From Streptomyces shenzhenensis (GTDB taxonomy: Bacteria > Actinomycetota > Actinomycetes > Streptomycetales > Streptomycetaceae): a DNA stretch of 64,000 nt. The DNA lies in contig NZ_JAJONF010000032.1 of NCBI RefSeq assembly GCF_021462265.1, positions 1 to 64,000 of the forward strand. Direction: 5' to 3'. The translations under genes and the position numbers were made by a program. Positions 8,480 through 17,108 of this stretch are shown piece after piece. Positions within the stretch are counted from its first letter, which is position 1; every line of letters starts with the position of its first letter. Under the pieces are notes generated by a model. That model did no database searches. It was not told where the DNA came from and saw only the letters and a list, made by a program, of their open reading frames with translations.

Positions 8480-10535
8480 GCTCAGGCGCTTCGGACGGGG
8501 CAGGCTGCCGCGCGCGGCCCTGGTGGCCCTGCTGGTGCTGCCGCTGCTGTACGGCGCGCTGTACCTGTGGTCGTTCTGGGATCCGTACGGCCGCCTCGAC
8601 CGCGTTCCCGTGGCGCTCGTGAACGACGACAGGGGGGCGACGGCGAGCGGCCGGCGGATCACCGCGGGCGACGACATCGTCGCCGGGCTCAGGGACAGCA
8701 GGTCCTTCGACTGGCACGAGGTGAGCGCCGCCGAGGCCCGCCGCGGCGTCGAGAACGGCACGTACTACCTGTCGCTGACCATGCCCGCCGACTTCAGCGC
8801 GCGCATCGCCTCCAGCGCGGGCGACTCCCCGCAGACCGGAGCGCTGCAGGTGCGCACCAACGACGCGAACAACTACATCGTCGGACAGATCTCCCGCACG
8901 GTCTTCAACGAGGTGCGTTCGGCCGCGTCCGCCAAGGCGTCCCGGTCCTTCCTGGACCGGATCTTCATCTCGTTCTCCGACCTCCATGGGCAGACCGCGC
9001 GGGCCGCCGAGGGCGCCGACACGCTCGCCGGCGGCATCGGGAAGGCCGAACAGGGGTCGAAGGACCTCGCGGACGGCCTGTCGGACGCCAAGACCGGCAG
9101 CGGGAAGCTCGCCGGCGGGATCAGGAAGCTGGACGCGGGCGCGGGGACGCTGGAGGACGGCTCCCGGCAGGTCGCGGACGGCACCCAGGTACTGGCGGAC
9201 CAGGTCAACGGCGTCTACGGCAAGGTCGGACCGTACCTGGCGAAGAACGAGAAGACCATCGGTGACACGGCCCGGCTGGTCGCCGACTCGGCGCGCACCG
9301 TACGCGGCAACCTGGGCGTCCTGGTGAAGACCGCCCCGGCGGCCGCGAGGACCGCGCACACGGCCGCGGACACCCTGGACGAGATCTACGCGACGCGCTG
9401 CCCGGCCCAGCAGCCGGCCGACCCGGTCTGCCCCGACCTGAAGAAGGCCAGGGACGCCGCCGCCGACGTGGCGTCGGTCGCCGACGACCTGAACAGGCTG
9501 ATCGCCGACCAGAACGGCGACCTGAGCACGCTCGACCACAACCTCCGCACGCTCCAGACGCAGGCCCAGGCCCTCGCCGACCGCGCCCCGCGCCTGTCCG
9601 AGGACGTCGCCGGCGCCGCCAAGAAGATCAACAAGCTGAACGACGGCGCGGCCCGGGTCGCCGCGGGCGCGGCGCAGCTGCACACCGGCCTCGGCACGGC
9701 CACCACCGGCGCCACCGGCCTCGACGCGGGCCTGGGCAGGCTCAGGACCGGCGCGTACGACCTCGACGGCGGGCTCTACAAGCTCGTCGACGGCTCCGAC
9801 ACCCTCGCCGGCGGCCTGCACGACGGCGCGCGCAGGATCCCCGACTACGACAAGCAGGAGCGCGACCGGCGCACCGGGGTCATGGCCGACCCGGTGCAGC
9901 TCGCCTCCCAGGACCTGCACAAGGCGCCCAACTACGGTACCGGCTTCGCCCCTTACTTCATCCCGCTCTCCCTGTGGGTCGGCGCGATGGTGGCCTACAT
10001 GCTGATCCAGCCGCTCAACCGGCGTGCCCTGGCGGCCGGTTCGGCGGCCTGGCGGATCGCGCTGGCCGGCTGGCTGCCCGTGGTCGCGGTCGGGGTGCTG
10101 CAGACGGCGGCCCTGATGGCCGTGCTGCACTGGGCGATCGGGCTCCAGATGGTCCGCGCGGCCGGCACGGTCGGGTTCCTGTTCCTGGTGGCGGCCTGCT
10201 TCGGGGCGATCGTGCAGTGGCTGAACGCGCGCTTCGGGGCGGCGGGGCGGATCCTGGTCCTCGCCCTGCTGATGCTCCAGCTGACGTCGGCGGGCGGCAC
10301 GTATCCCGTGCAGACCAGTCCGGGCTTCTTCAACTGGATCCACCCGTTCCTGCCGATGAGCTACGTCGTGGCGGCACTGCGGCGGCTGATCACCGGCGGC
10401 GGGCTGGGACCGGTGTGGCAGGCCTGCGCCGTCCTGGTGGCGTTCACGGCGGGCGCCCTGGCGCTCACCGCCCTTTCGGCCCGGCGCCGCCAGGTGTGGA
10501 CGCTGGACCGCCTGCATCCCGAGCTGAGTCTGTGA
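8451..10535 (+). CDS. YhgE/Pip-family ABC-2 type export permease
   Basis: This 694-residue protein has one N-terminal membrane helix (about residues 18-40). A long extracytoplasmic region follows, with repeated DGAxxLxxG-type heptads (about 190-460) that predict coiled coil. A C-terminal ABC-2 membrane domain holds about five helices (about 505-680). This layout is that of YhgE/Pip proteins, relatives of phage-infection protein and type VII accessory EsaA. GGGAGGAGG precedes the ATG. The gene is coupled to the ATPase by overlap, and the cargo is unknown. Confidence 0.9.
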   Translation: MRSPRLAALELRRFGRGRLPRAALVALLVLPLLYGALYLWSFWDPYGRLDRVPVALVNDDRGATASGRRITAGDDIVAGLRDSRSFDWHEVSAAEARRGVENGTYYLSLTMPADFSARIASSAGDSPQTGALQVRTNDANNYIVGQISRTVFNEVRSAASAKASRSFLDRIFISFSDLHGQTARAAEGADTLAGGIGKAEQGSKDLADGLSDAKTGSGKLAGGIRKLDAGAGTLEDGSRQVADGTQVLADQVNGVYGKVGPYLAKNEKTIGDTARLVADSARTVRGNLGVLVKTAPAAARTAHTAADTLDEIYATRCPAQQPADPVCPDLKKARDAAADVASVADDLNRLIADQNGDLSTLDHNLRTLQTQAQALADRAPRLSEDVAGAAKKINKLNDGAARVAAGAAQLHTGLGTATTGATGLDAGLGRLRTGAYDLDGGLYKLVDGSDTLAGGLHDGARRIPDYDKQERDRRTGVMADPVQLASQDLHKAPNYGTGFAPYFIPLSLWVGAMVAYMLIQPLNRRALAAGSAAWRIALAGWLPVVAVGVLQTAALMAVLHWAIGLQMVRAAGTVGFLFLVAACFGAIVQWLNARFGAAGRILVLALLMLQLTSAGGTYPVQTSPGFFNWIHPFLPMSYVVAALRRLITGGGLGPVWQACAVLVAFTAGALALTALSARRRQVWTLDRLHPELSL

Positions 10536-10600
10536 GGCCCGCCGCCATGCCCTCCTCCTCCGTGCCCGCGCGGGCCGCCGTTCCTGTGAGAATCGGGACC

Positions 10601-11227
10601 ATGGAAAGCAGCAGCACCACGGGCGGCGGCACACGCCGTGAGGCCACCCGGCAGAAGCTCTACGAGGCCGCCGTCACGCTCATCGCCGAGCAGGGGTTCT
10701 CCGCCACCACGGTGGACGAGATCGCCGAACGGGCGGGCGTCGCGAAGGGCACCGTCTACTACAACTTCGCGAGCAAGTCGGTCCTCTTCGAGGAGCTGCT
10801 GCGGCACGGCGTGGGCCTCCTCACCGCCTCCCTGAGAGAGGCCGCCGAGCAGACCGCGCGGGAGGACGGCAGCCGGGTCGACGCCCTGGACGCGATGGTC
10901 CGCGCGGGCCTCGTCTTCATCGACCGCTACCCGGCCTTCACGCAGCTCTACGTGGCGGAGCTGTGGCGCACCAACCGGGCCTGGCAGTCGACGCTGATGG
11001 TGGTCCGGCAGCAGGCCGTCGCGGTCGTCGAGGGCGTACTGCGCGAGGGGGTGGACAACGGCGAGTTCAGCGACGAGATCGACATCCAGCTGACGGCGGC
11101 CGCGCTGGTCGGGATGGTGCTGGTGGCGGCCCTGGACTGGAAGTCCTTCCAGCCCGAGCGCTCCCTGGACGACGTCCACGCGGCCCTGTCCCGGCTGCTG
11201 CAGGGGCGGGTGAGCGGCAAAGGCTGA
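10601..11227 (+). CDS. TetR/AcrR-family transcriptional regulator
   Basis: This 208-residue protein has an N-terminal TetR helix-turn-helix at about residues 12-60 (ATTVDEIAERAGVAKGTVYYNF) and a helical ligand-binding domain. It follows the exporter permease on the same strand and probably represses it through the palindrome at 7687-7718. The Shine-Dalgarno before the chosen ATG is weak. An in-frame ATG at 10547 would add 18 residues. Confidence 0.88.
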   Translation: MESSSTTGGGTRREATRQKLYEAAVTLIAEQGFSATTVDEIAERAGVAKGTVYYNFASKSVLFEELLRHGVGLLTASLREAAEQTAREDGSRVDALDAMVRAGLVFIDRYPAFTQLYVAELWRTNRAWQSTLMVVRQQAVAVVEGVLREGVDNGEFSDEIDIQLTAAALVGMVLVAALDWKSFQPERSLDDVHAALSRLLQGRVSGKG

Positions 11228-11265
11228 GCCCCGGCCGGCCCGCACGCGCGTGTGGGCGGCGAAAA

Positions 11266-11316
11266 GCGCCGGTCCGTGGTGGCCGCGTCCCCCGCGGGCC
11301 GCCGTCGGACCGGCGC
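11266..11316 (+). terminator. Terminator after the tetR gene
   Basis: An 11-bp perfect stem (11266-11276 with 11306-11316) carries flanking A and T runs, so the base is AAAAGCGCC...GGCGCCTTT. A further stem forms inside the long loop. It lies 38 bases past the tetR stop. Confidence 0.75.
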
Positions 11317-11538
11317 CTTTCGCGCACCCCGTTTCCCCCGGGCCCCCTCTCCCCGGCTCCCCCGTGCTCCCCCGTGTCTCGCTTCCGCCGACGCGAATCG
11401 GCGGAAGGAGCGGTCAAGGCGCGATCGCCGTTCCGCCGCCCCGTGTCGGCGGTGCCGTGCCCCGCGCCCCTCTCCGTGTCTCCACTCTCCCGTTCACGCA
11501 GGTCGCCGCCCATCCGCGCGCGTACTCAACTCGCCCCT

Positions 11539-11554
11539 TAGGTACGCGTACTCA
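11539..11554. promoter_or_regulatory. Candidate MacR-box-like site
   Basis: The sequence TAGGTACGCGTACTCA matches 12 of the 14 fixed positions of TGAGTAC-N2-GTACTCA, the MacR consensus as I remember it. It lies about 55 bases before the DUF4126 start. macRS themselves are in this window at 30437-32310. Binding is inferred. Confidence 0.4.
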
Positions 11555-11609
11555 GGTGCGCGCGCACCGGCCCAGGACGTACGGCCGCCGACTGGTTACG
11601 ATCTCGTCC

Positions 11610-12224
11610 GTGTCGGTACTCCCCTTGGTCTTCACCAGCGGCTGGGCCAGCGGAATCAACGCGTACGCGGTGGTGCTGCTGCTCGGCCTCTTCGGCGCGA
11701 CGGGCCTGAGCGACGACGTCCCCGAGACGCTGCAGCGCCCCGAGGTGCTGATCGTCGCGGGCGCGCTGTTCCTGTGCGAGGCGGTGGCCGACAAGATCCC
11801 GTACGTCGACTCGGTGTGGGACTCCGTGCACACGGTGATCCGCCCGCTGGCGGGCGCCTGGGTCGGGGCGCTGCTCGCCGGGCACAGCGGCTCGCTCCCC
11901 GACGTGGCGGCCGGGCTGGTCGGCGGTTCCACGGCGCTGGCCAGCCACGCCGTGAAGGCCGGTACCCGGATGGCGATCAACACCTCGCCGGAGCCGGTCA
12001 GCAACATCGTGGTGAGCCTGGCGGAGGATCTCGGGGTCGCCGGGATCGTGACGTTCGCCATGTTCCATCCGCTGGCGGCGGCGATCGTCGCGGCGGTGCT
12101 GCTGGCGACCGGCCTGATCGTGCTGGTGTTCCTGATCTCGCGGATCCGGCGGTTCTGGCGCCGCCGCGCCCAGCGCCGGGAGGAACGGCGGCTCGCGGCG
12201 CAGGCGGGCCGGCCACCGGGCTGA
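11610..12224 (+). CDS. DUF4126 integral membrane protein
   Basis: This 204-residue protein has about four to five hydrophobic segments, starting with the characteristic TSGWASGINAYAVVLLLGLFG near residues 8-28. It ends in a basic Arg-rich cytoplasmic tail. DUF4126 proteins have no assigned function. The GTG start is chosen because the conserved N terminus begins there, although the Shine-Dalgarno is weak. A flavoprotein gene follows 47 bases downstream. Confidence 0.82.
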   Translation: MSVLPLVFTSGWASGINAYAVVLLLGLFGATGLSDDVPETLQRPEVLIVAGALFLCEAVADKIPYVDSVWDSVHTVIRPLAGAWVGALLAGHSGSLPDVAAGLVGGSTALASHAVKAGTRMAINTSPEPVSNIVVSLAEDLGVAGIVTFAMFHPLAAAIVAAVLLATGLIVLVFLISRIRRFWRRRAQRREERRLAAQAGRPPG

Positions 12225-12271
12225 CGGCCCGCCGCGCGGGACTGTCGGCGGCGGTGGATAAAGTCGCGGGC

Positions 12272-13786
12272 ATGGGACGGATTGCGGTGATCGGCGCCGG
12301 GATGGGCGCCATGGCGGCGGCCGCCCGGCTGGCCGTCGCGGGCCACCGGGTGACGGTGTACGAGCGTACGGAGACCTACGGCGGCCGGGTGCGCCGGTTC
12401 GAGCGCGACGGGTTCGCCTTCGACACCGGACCCGGGCTGCTGCCGCTGCCCGCCGTCTACCGCGATCTGTTCGTCAAGACCGGCAAGGAGCCGCTGGAGT
12501 CCTGCGTCGAACTGGTCCAGGTGGATCCGTCGGAGCGGCACGTCTTCGCGGACGGCACGGCGGTGTCCTTGCCGAACGCGTCCCGCGCGGGCGTCGTCGC
12601 CGCCCTGGACGAGGCCCTCGGCTCCGGCGCCGGGCAGCGCTGGGGCGACTTCCTGGTGCGGGCCCGGGAGGCCTGGGACCGCACCCGGCGCCCGCTCCTG
12701 GAGGAGCCGCTGTGGCCGAACTGGCAGGTGCTGGCCGAGCGCGAGCCGTACCCGTCGGTCCCGCACAGAAAGCTGCTGCGCACCCGCCGGGCCACCACCC
12801 TCGCCGAGATCGGCGCGTGGGAACTGCGCGACGAGCGGCTGGCCGCCCTGCTGAACAGCCACGCGCTCGCGTACGGCCTCAACCCCCGTGACACGCCGGC
12901 GAGCGCGGCCGTGCTGCCGTACCTGGAGCACGCCTTCGGCACCTGGTACGTGCGCGGTGGCCTACGGGAGTTGGCGCGTGCGGTCTACGAGCGGTGCGTG
13001 CAGCGGCGGGTGGAGTTCGTGTTCGGTGCCGAGGTCACGGCGGTGCTGGCGAAGGACGGCCGCGCGACGGGGGTGGAGCTCGCCGACGGCGGTGTGGTCG
13101 ACGCGGACCATGTGGTGGCCGGAGTGGATCCGGTACGGCTCGAGACCCTCACCCGGCTGACGGGGTGCCGGCTGGACGCCGAGGGTGATGTGCGGGCCGG
13201 CCCGGAGTCGGCGCGCCCGGGCCGCCTCACCGTGCTGCTCGCGCTCCGTGGCGGGCCGGAGGCCGGCACCGTCCACCGCACGGTCGTGCACGCGCCGGAC
13301 GACGAGACCGAGTTGGACCTGCTGACCGCGCCCGGCGGCGACCGGCCGGTGCGCCCCACCGTGACGGTGCTGCGCCCCGACGACCCGGCGCTCAGACCGG
13401 ACGACGACCACGAGTCCGTGGTGGTGTCGGCGGTGCTGTCGAGGGACGCCGGCTGGGAGAAGGACAGCACGGTCCAGGCCTGCACGGACCTTCTCCTGGA
13501 GGCCGCCGAAGCCGCCGTCCCAGGACTGCGGCAGCGCCTGATCTGGCACGAGACGCAGCTGCCCGAACCCACCGCGGGCGCCCCGGGACCTGAGGAGATC
13601 CCGGCTCCCGCCCTCGCTGCCGGCAAGGGCCGCTTCCTGCACCCGGCCAACACCACCCGGCTCCCCGGGCTGTACCGGGTGGGCGGCTGGTCGCATCCCG
13701 GTGGCGGCCTACCGCATGCCGGCATGTCGGGGGCGCTGGTGGCCGGACTGATCGTGGAGGGGCCGGAGTTCCGCGGCTCGCAGTGA
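12272..13786 (+). CDS. Phytoene desaturase-like FAD-dependent oxidoreductase
   Basis: This 504-residue flavoprotein has an N-terminal dinucleotide-binding motif (VIGAGMGAMAAAARLAVAGH, about residues 5-24). The CrtI/amine-oxidase-type segment GGRVRRFERDGFAFDTGP follows near 40-57, and a C-terminal FAD-binding motif occurs in VGGWSHPGGGLPHAG. It resembles carotenoid desaturases and isomerases, but no carotenoid genes are nearby, so the substrate is open. A GTG six codons upstream is a possible alternative start. Confidence 0.85.
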   Translation: MGRIAVIGAGMGAMAAAARLAVAGHRVTVYERTETYGGRVRRFERDGFAFDTGPGLLPLPAVYRDLFVKTGKEPLESCVELVQVDPSERHVFADGTAVSLPNASRAGVVAALDEALGSGAGQRWGDFLVRAREAWDRTRRPLLEEPLWPNWQVLAEREPYPSVPHRKLLRTRRATTLAEIGAWELRDERLAALLNSHALAYGLNPRDTPASAAVLPYLEHAFGTWYVRGGLRELARAVYERCVQRRVEFVFGAEVTAVLAKDGRATGVELADGGVVDADHVVAGVDPVRLETLTRLTGCRLDAEGDVRAGPESARPGRLTVLLALRGGPEAGTVHRTVVHAPDDETELDLLTAPGGDRPVRPTVTVLRPDDPALRPDDDHESVVVSAVLSRDAGWEKDSTVQACTDLLLEAAEAAVPGLRQRLIWHETQLPEPTAGAPGPEEIPAPALAAGKGRFLHPANTTRLPGLYRVGGWSHPGGGLPHAGMSGALVAGLIVEGPEFRGSQ

Positions 13787-13814
13787 GCCAGGTCCCTTCG
13801 GGGACGCCTCGCCC

Positions 13815-14807
13815 TCAGAAGCGGTACTGCTGCTCGTCGTACCCGTTGCCCTGCTGCTGCCCCTGCCCGTCGCCCTGATAGGGGTACGGCTGCTCCTGCG
13901 GGAGTTCGCCGCCGTACGTCTCGTCGGCGCGCTGCTGCGGGACCCAGACCCCGCCGGCCGGGGTCTCCGCGTAGCCGCCGTTGCCGTACTGGCCCTGGGC
14001 GTACCCCTGCTGGTCGTACTGCTGGGTGCCGTACGACGACTGGTCGTACCCGGCGCCGCCGTAGGTCTGGTCGCCGATGTACGGGTCGGAGTAGTTGGCG
14101 TACTGCTGCTGGCCGCCGCTCGTGTCGTAGCCGTACTGCTGCTGGCCGTAACCCGAGTAGTCGTAGGCATAGTTCTGGTCGGTGCCCTGGGCGGCGTACG
14201 CCTGGTCCTGGCCGGCGGTCGCGTAGGCGGCGGCCTGCTGGTCGCCGGTGGCGGCGTAGCCGGAGCCGCGGTAGACGCCGTAGGAGCCGGTGTCGTCGGG
14301 CATCGGCTGCGGCTCGTACACCGCGGTGGACTCGGCCGCGCCGGGCTCCATGGTGCGGGCCGCCGGGGTGAAGACGTCGTCACGGTCGTAGTCGTCGTTG
14401 CCGTAGGACGGCGTGCCGTTCGTGGCGTAGGCGCTCTGCTGCTCGGCGTAGGCGGCGTCGGCCGCGTCCGGGTCGGTGGCCTCAAGGCCCCGGTCCTCTT
14501 CCGGCTCACCGCGGCGGCGCCTGATCAGGCCGCCGCCGTCACCCTCCGCGCCGGGACGCTTGACCGCCCAGCCCGCCTCGAAGCCGCGGCGGAACGACAG
14601 CGTGACGTAGGTCTGGCCGACCGCGAAGGCGATCGCGCCCACACCGATGACGATCACGGACGGGATCAGGACACCGAAGACGACGCCGAGGAAGCCGCCG
14701 AAGGCGAGCAGGCGCCAGCGCAGCCGCGCCTTGTACTGCAGCAGGACCTCGCCGAGCAACCACAGTGCGACGACGCCGAACGCTACGTAGAGGACCGTCC
14801 AGCCCAT
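13815..14807 (-). CDS. Membrane protein with long Tyr/Gln/Gly-rich tail
   Basis: This 330-residue protein has three hydrophobic segments in its first 70 residues (MGWTVLYVAFGVVALWLLGE and two more). A basic linker follows, then about 200 residues dominated by Tyr, Gln, Gly, Ala and Asp in repeats such as YGQQQYGYD and QQYDQQGYAQGQYG. The tail is certainly low-complexity and probably disordered, resembling prion-like domains. The function is unknown. AGGAGGGG precedes the ATG. The gene sits downstream of metF on the same strand. Confidence 0.82.
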   Translation of the reverse strand: MGWTVLYVAFGVVALWLLGEVLLQYKARLRWRLLAFGGFLGVVFGVLIPSVIVIGVGAIAFAVGQTYVTLSFRRGFEAGWAVKRPGAEGDGGGLIRRRRGEPEEDRGLEATDPDAADAAYAEQQSAYATNGTPSYGNDDYDRDDVFTPAARTMEPGAAESTAVYEPQPMPDDTGSYGVYRGSGYAATGDQQAAAYATAGQDQAYAAQGTDQNYAYDYSGYGQQQYGYDTSGGQQQYANYSDPYIGDQTYGGAGYDQSSYGTQQYDQQGYAQGQYGNGGYAETPAGGVWVPQQRADETYGGELPQEQPYPYQGDGQGQQQGNGYDEQQYRF

Positions 14808-14863
14808 GTACGCCCCTCCTCCAGTGACCGCTACGCAGTGTGTCGTACTCCGGTGCGGCCGGT

Positions 14864-15787
14864 CTAGGCCTGCGGGGGATGGTGCAGGCCCAGGTTCTCG
14901 TAGATCTCCAGCGTCGCCGTGGAGTTGTTCAGCGTGATGAAGTGCAGTCCGGGCACTCCCTCGGACAACAGCCGGGCGCAGAACTCCGTGGCGTGTTCGA
15001 TGCCAATGGAGCGTACCGCCGCCGGATCGTCTTTGGCTGCGAGGATCCGCTCTTTCAGGGCGTCCGGGAAGGTCGCGTTGCTGAGTTTGGGCAGCCGTTC
15101 CAGCATCTTCACACTGGTGACCGGCAGAATTTCCGGGATCACCGGGGTCTCGCAGCCGGCCGCGGCGACCGAGTCCCGAAGCCGGAGGTACGGCTCGGGC
15201 CGGAAGAACATCTGCGTGATGGCGTAGTCGGCGCCCGCGCGGCACTTGTCGACGAAGTGCCGGATGTCGGTGTCCCAGTCGTCGGAGCGCGGGTGCATCT
15301 CCGGGAAGGCGGCGACGCCCACGCAGAAGTCACCCGACTCCTTGATGAGCCGGACGAGTTCGGCCGCGTAGGTCAGCCCTCGCGGGTGCGCCACCCACTC
15401 GCCCATCGGGTCGCCGGGCGGGTCGCCGCGCACCGCGAGCATGTTGCGGATCCCGGCGTCCGCGTACTGGCCGATGATGTTGCGCAGTTCGGCCAGCGAG
15501 TGGTCGACCGCGGTGAGGTGCGCGACCGGGGTGAGCGTGGTGTCGGCGACGATCTGCTGGGTCTCCTTGACCGTGCCCGCGCGGGTGGAGCCGCCCGCGC
15601 CGTAGGTCACGGAGACGAAGTCGGGGGCGACCGCCTCGACCCGCCGGAGCGCGCTCCACAGGTTCCGCTCACCCTTGGGGGTCTTCGGCGCCGAGAACTC
15701 GAACGAGTACGTGGCCTTGCCGGTGGCGAGCATGTCACGCACAGTGCGTGCGCGGTCAGTCCTGGTGGATGCGGTTCCGAGGGCCAT
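14864..15787 (-). CDS. metF: Methylenetetrahydrofolate reductase
   Basis: MetF reduces 5,10-methylene-THF to 5-methyl-THF, the methyl donor for methionine synthesis; it is a FAD enzyme with a TIM-barrel fold. The 307 residues include the family segments YSFEFSAPKT (about 28-37), FVSVTYGAGGST (about 57-68) and NMLAVRGDPPGD (about 114-125). FMQPQFF-type sequence appears as ITQMFFRPEPY. Length is normal for the bacterial family. The Shine-Dalgarno before the ATG is weak. Confidence 0.96.
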   Translation of the reverse strand: MALGTASTRTDRARTVRDMLATGKATYSFEFSAPKTPKGERNLWSALRRVEAVAPDFVSVTYGAGGSTRAGTVKETQQIVADTTLTPVAHLTAVDHSLAELRNIIGQYADAGIRNMLAVRGDPPGDPMGEWVAHPRGLTYAAELVRLIKESGDFCVGVAAFPEMHPRSDDWDTDIRHFVDKCRAGADYAITQMFFRPEPYLRLRDSVAAAGCETPVIPEILPVTSVKMLERLPKLSNATFPDALKERILAAKDDPAAVRSIGIEHATEFCARLLSEGVPGLHFITLNNSTATLEIYENLGLHHPPQA

Positions 15788-15902
15788 ACCCGCAGGTTAG
15801 TCAGGCGCGGACGGCCACCCAACCGAACTCGTAATATTTGCCCGAATTGTCGATCTCATGTCCGCATACTGGACAAGTTTCCGGACAGCGGCCTCCTGCT
15901 CG

Positions 15903-16550
15903 TCACCGCGAGCGCAGCCGCTCGGCGAACTCGGCCGCCACCGCGCCCGGGTCGTCGGCCGCGGTGAGCGCGCGGACCACGACCACCCGGCGGGCACCCG
16001 CGTCCAGCACCTGGTCGAGGTTGCCGAGGTCGATGCCGCCGATGGCGAACCAGGGGCGGTCGGTGCCCAGGGCGGCGGTGTGGCGCACCAGGCCGAGGCC
16101 GGGGGCGGGACGGCCGGGCTTGGTGGGGGTCGGCCAGCAGGGGCCGGTGCAGAAGTAGTCCACACCGTCCTGCACGGCGGCCGCGGCTGCCTCGGACTCG
16201 GCGTGCGTGGAGCGGCCGATCAGGACGTCCGGGCCGAGAATCGCACGGGCGGCCGACACCGGCAGGTCGCCCTGGCCCAGGTGGAGCACGTCGGCCCCGG
16301 CCGCGTGGGCCACGTCGGCGCGGTCGTTGACCGCGAGCAGCTTGCCGTGCCGGGCGCAGGCGTCGGCGAACACGGCGAGGTGCTCCAGCTCCTCGCCGGC
16401 CTCCATGCCCTTGTCGCGCAGCTGCACGATGTCGACACCGCCCACGAGGACCGCGTCCAGGAACCCGGCAAGGTCGCCCTGCTCCTTACGGGCGTCCGTG
16501 CACAGGTAGAGCCGGGCATCGGCCAGCTGGGCGCGGGCGGTGTCGGACAT
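15903..16550 (-). CDS. thiE: Thiamine-phosphate synthase
   Basis: ThiE joins HMP pyrophosphate and thiazole phosphate to form thiamine phosphate. The 215-residue TIM-barrel enzyme shows the conserved VQLRDK motif near residue 40, AVNDRADVAHAAGADVLHLGQGDLP near 78-103 and VGGID-like phosphate binding in FAIGGIDLGN. GGGGA precedes the ATG. It is transcribed away from the thiO-thiS-thiG operon and is not obviously under the TPP riboswitch at 18476-18568. Confidence 0.95.
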   Translation of the reverse strand: MSDTARAQLADARLYLCTDARKEQGDLAGFLDAVLVGGVDIVQLRDKGMEAGEELEHLAVFADACARHGKLLAVNDRADVAHAAGADVLHLGQGDLPVSAARAILGPDVLIGRSTHAESEAAAAAVQDGVDYFCTGPCWPTPTKPGRPAPGLGLVRHTAALGTDRPWFAIGGIDLGNLDQVLDAGARRVVVVRALTAADDPGAVAAEFAERLRSR

Positions 16551-16583
16551 CGTTCTTCCCCCGTTGTGTCGGTACTGGCTGCC

Positions 16584-16949
16584 TCAGACGGCGAGCGCCT
16601 GGGCGCGGCGCTTCACCTCCGTGCCGCGATTCTCGCTGAGTGCCTGCGCGGGGGTGCCGGGCAGGGTGGCGTCGGGGGTGAAGAGCCACTCCAGCATCTC
16701 TTCGTCCGTGAAGCCGTCGTCCCGCAGGAGCGTCAGGGTCCCGGACAGGCCCTTGACGACCTTGTCCTCGTCGATGAAGGCGGCGGGGACGTGCAGCGCC
16801 CTGTTCTCACCGCGGCGCACGGCGATGAGCTGGCCCTCCTTGACCAGCTGCCGCACGCGCGTCACCTCGACGTCCATCATTTCCGCGATGTCGGGGAGGG
16901 TGAGCCAGGCGGGCACGAGAGCATCGATCTTTACGTCAATCTCGGTCAC
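16584..16949 (-). CDS. Rv2175c-like winged-helix DNA-binding protein
   Basis: This 121-residue protein has a helix-turn-helix (LTLPDIAEMMDVEVTRVRQLVKEGQLIAVRRGENR, residues about 17-51) and a C-terminal domain. It matches the actinobacterial Rv2175c family. In mycobacteria Rv2175c lies next to PknL and is phosphorylated by it. Here a PknL-like kinase gene is about 4 kb away (21020-22942), so a kinase-substrate link is a reasonable inference. I chose the GTG at 16949, since the upstream extension is Arg/Gly/Pro-rich noncoding-type sequence. Confidence 0.88.
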   Translation of the reverse strand: MTEIDVKIDALVPAWLTLPDIAEMMDVEVTRVRQLVKEGQLIAVRRGENRALHVPAAFIDEDKVVKGLSGTLTLLRDDGFTDEEMLEWLFTPDATLPGTPAQALSENRGTEVKRRAQALAV

Positions 16950-17040
16950 GGGATCTAGGGTATGCGCTCCGCCAGGGGGGCCGCGATGGTAATGCCGGGA
17001 GGGTCGTCGTCCGGGTGCACCGCCGTAGGGGCTGGTCGAG

Positions 17041-17100
17041 CCCACGCGGCGGAGCCGCACATGTCACAGCCCCGCGCCCCTTTGGGGCGCGTTTCCCTCG
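17041..17100 (-). repeat. Dispersed hairpin repeat, variant copy
   Basis: It contains GCGCCCC-TTT-GGGGCGC (17074-17090). Read on the minus strand, GGGGCGCGGGG is followed by CTGTGACATGTGCGGCTCCG rather than the usual AACTGCGCGACCAG. It lies just past the stop of the flavoprotein gene and may double as a terminator. Confidence 0.65.
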
Positions 17101-17108
17101 GGGAGCTT

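Larger units (their letters stand above)
11228..11609. other. Intergenic region before the DUF4126 gene
   Basis: No gene is seen. It holds the terminator at 11266-11316, a second perfect 10-bp hairpin (11382-11391 with 11398-11407, loop CGCGAA), and two copies of CGCGTACTCA (11519-11528 and 11545-11554). The second copy belongs to a MacR-box-like near palindrome at 11539-11554. Confidence 0.65.
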
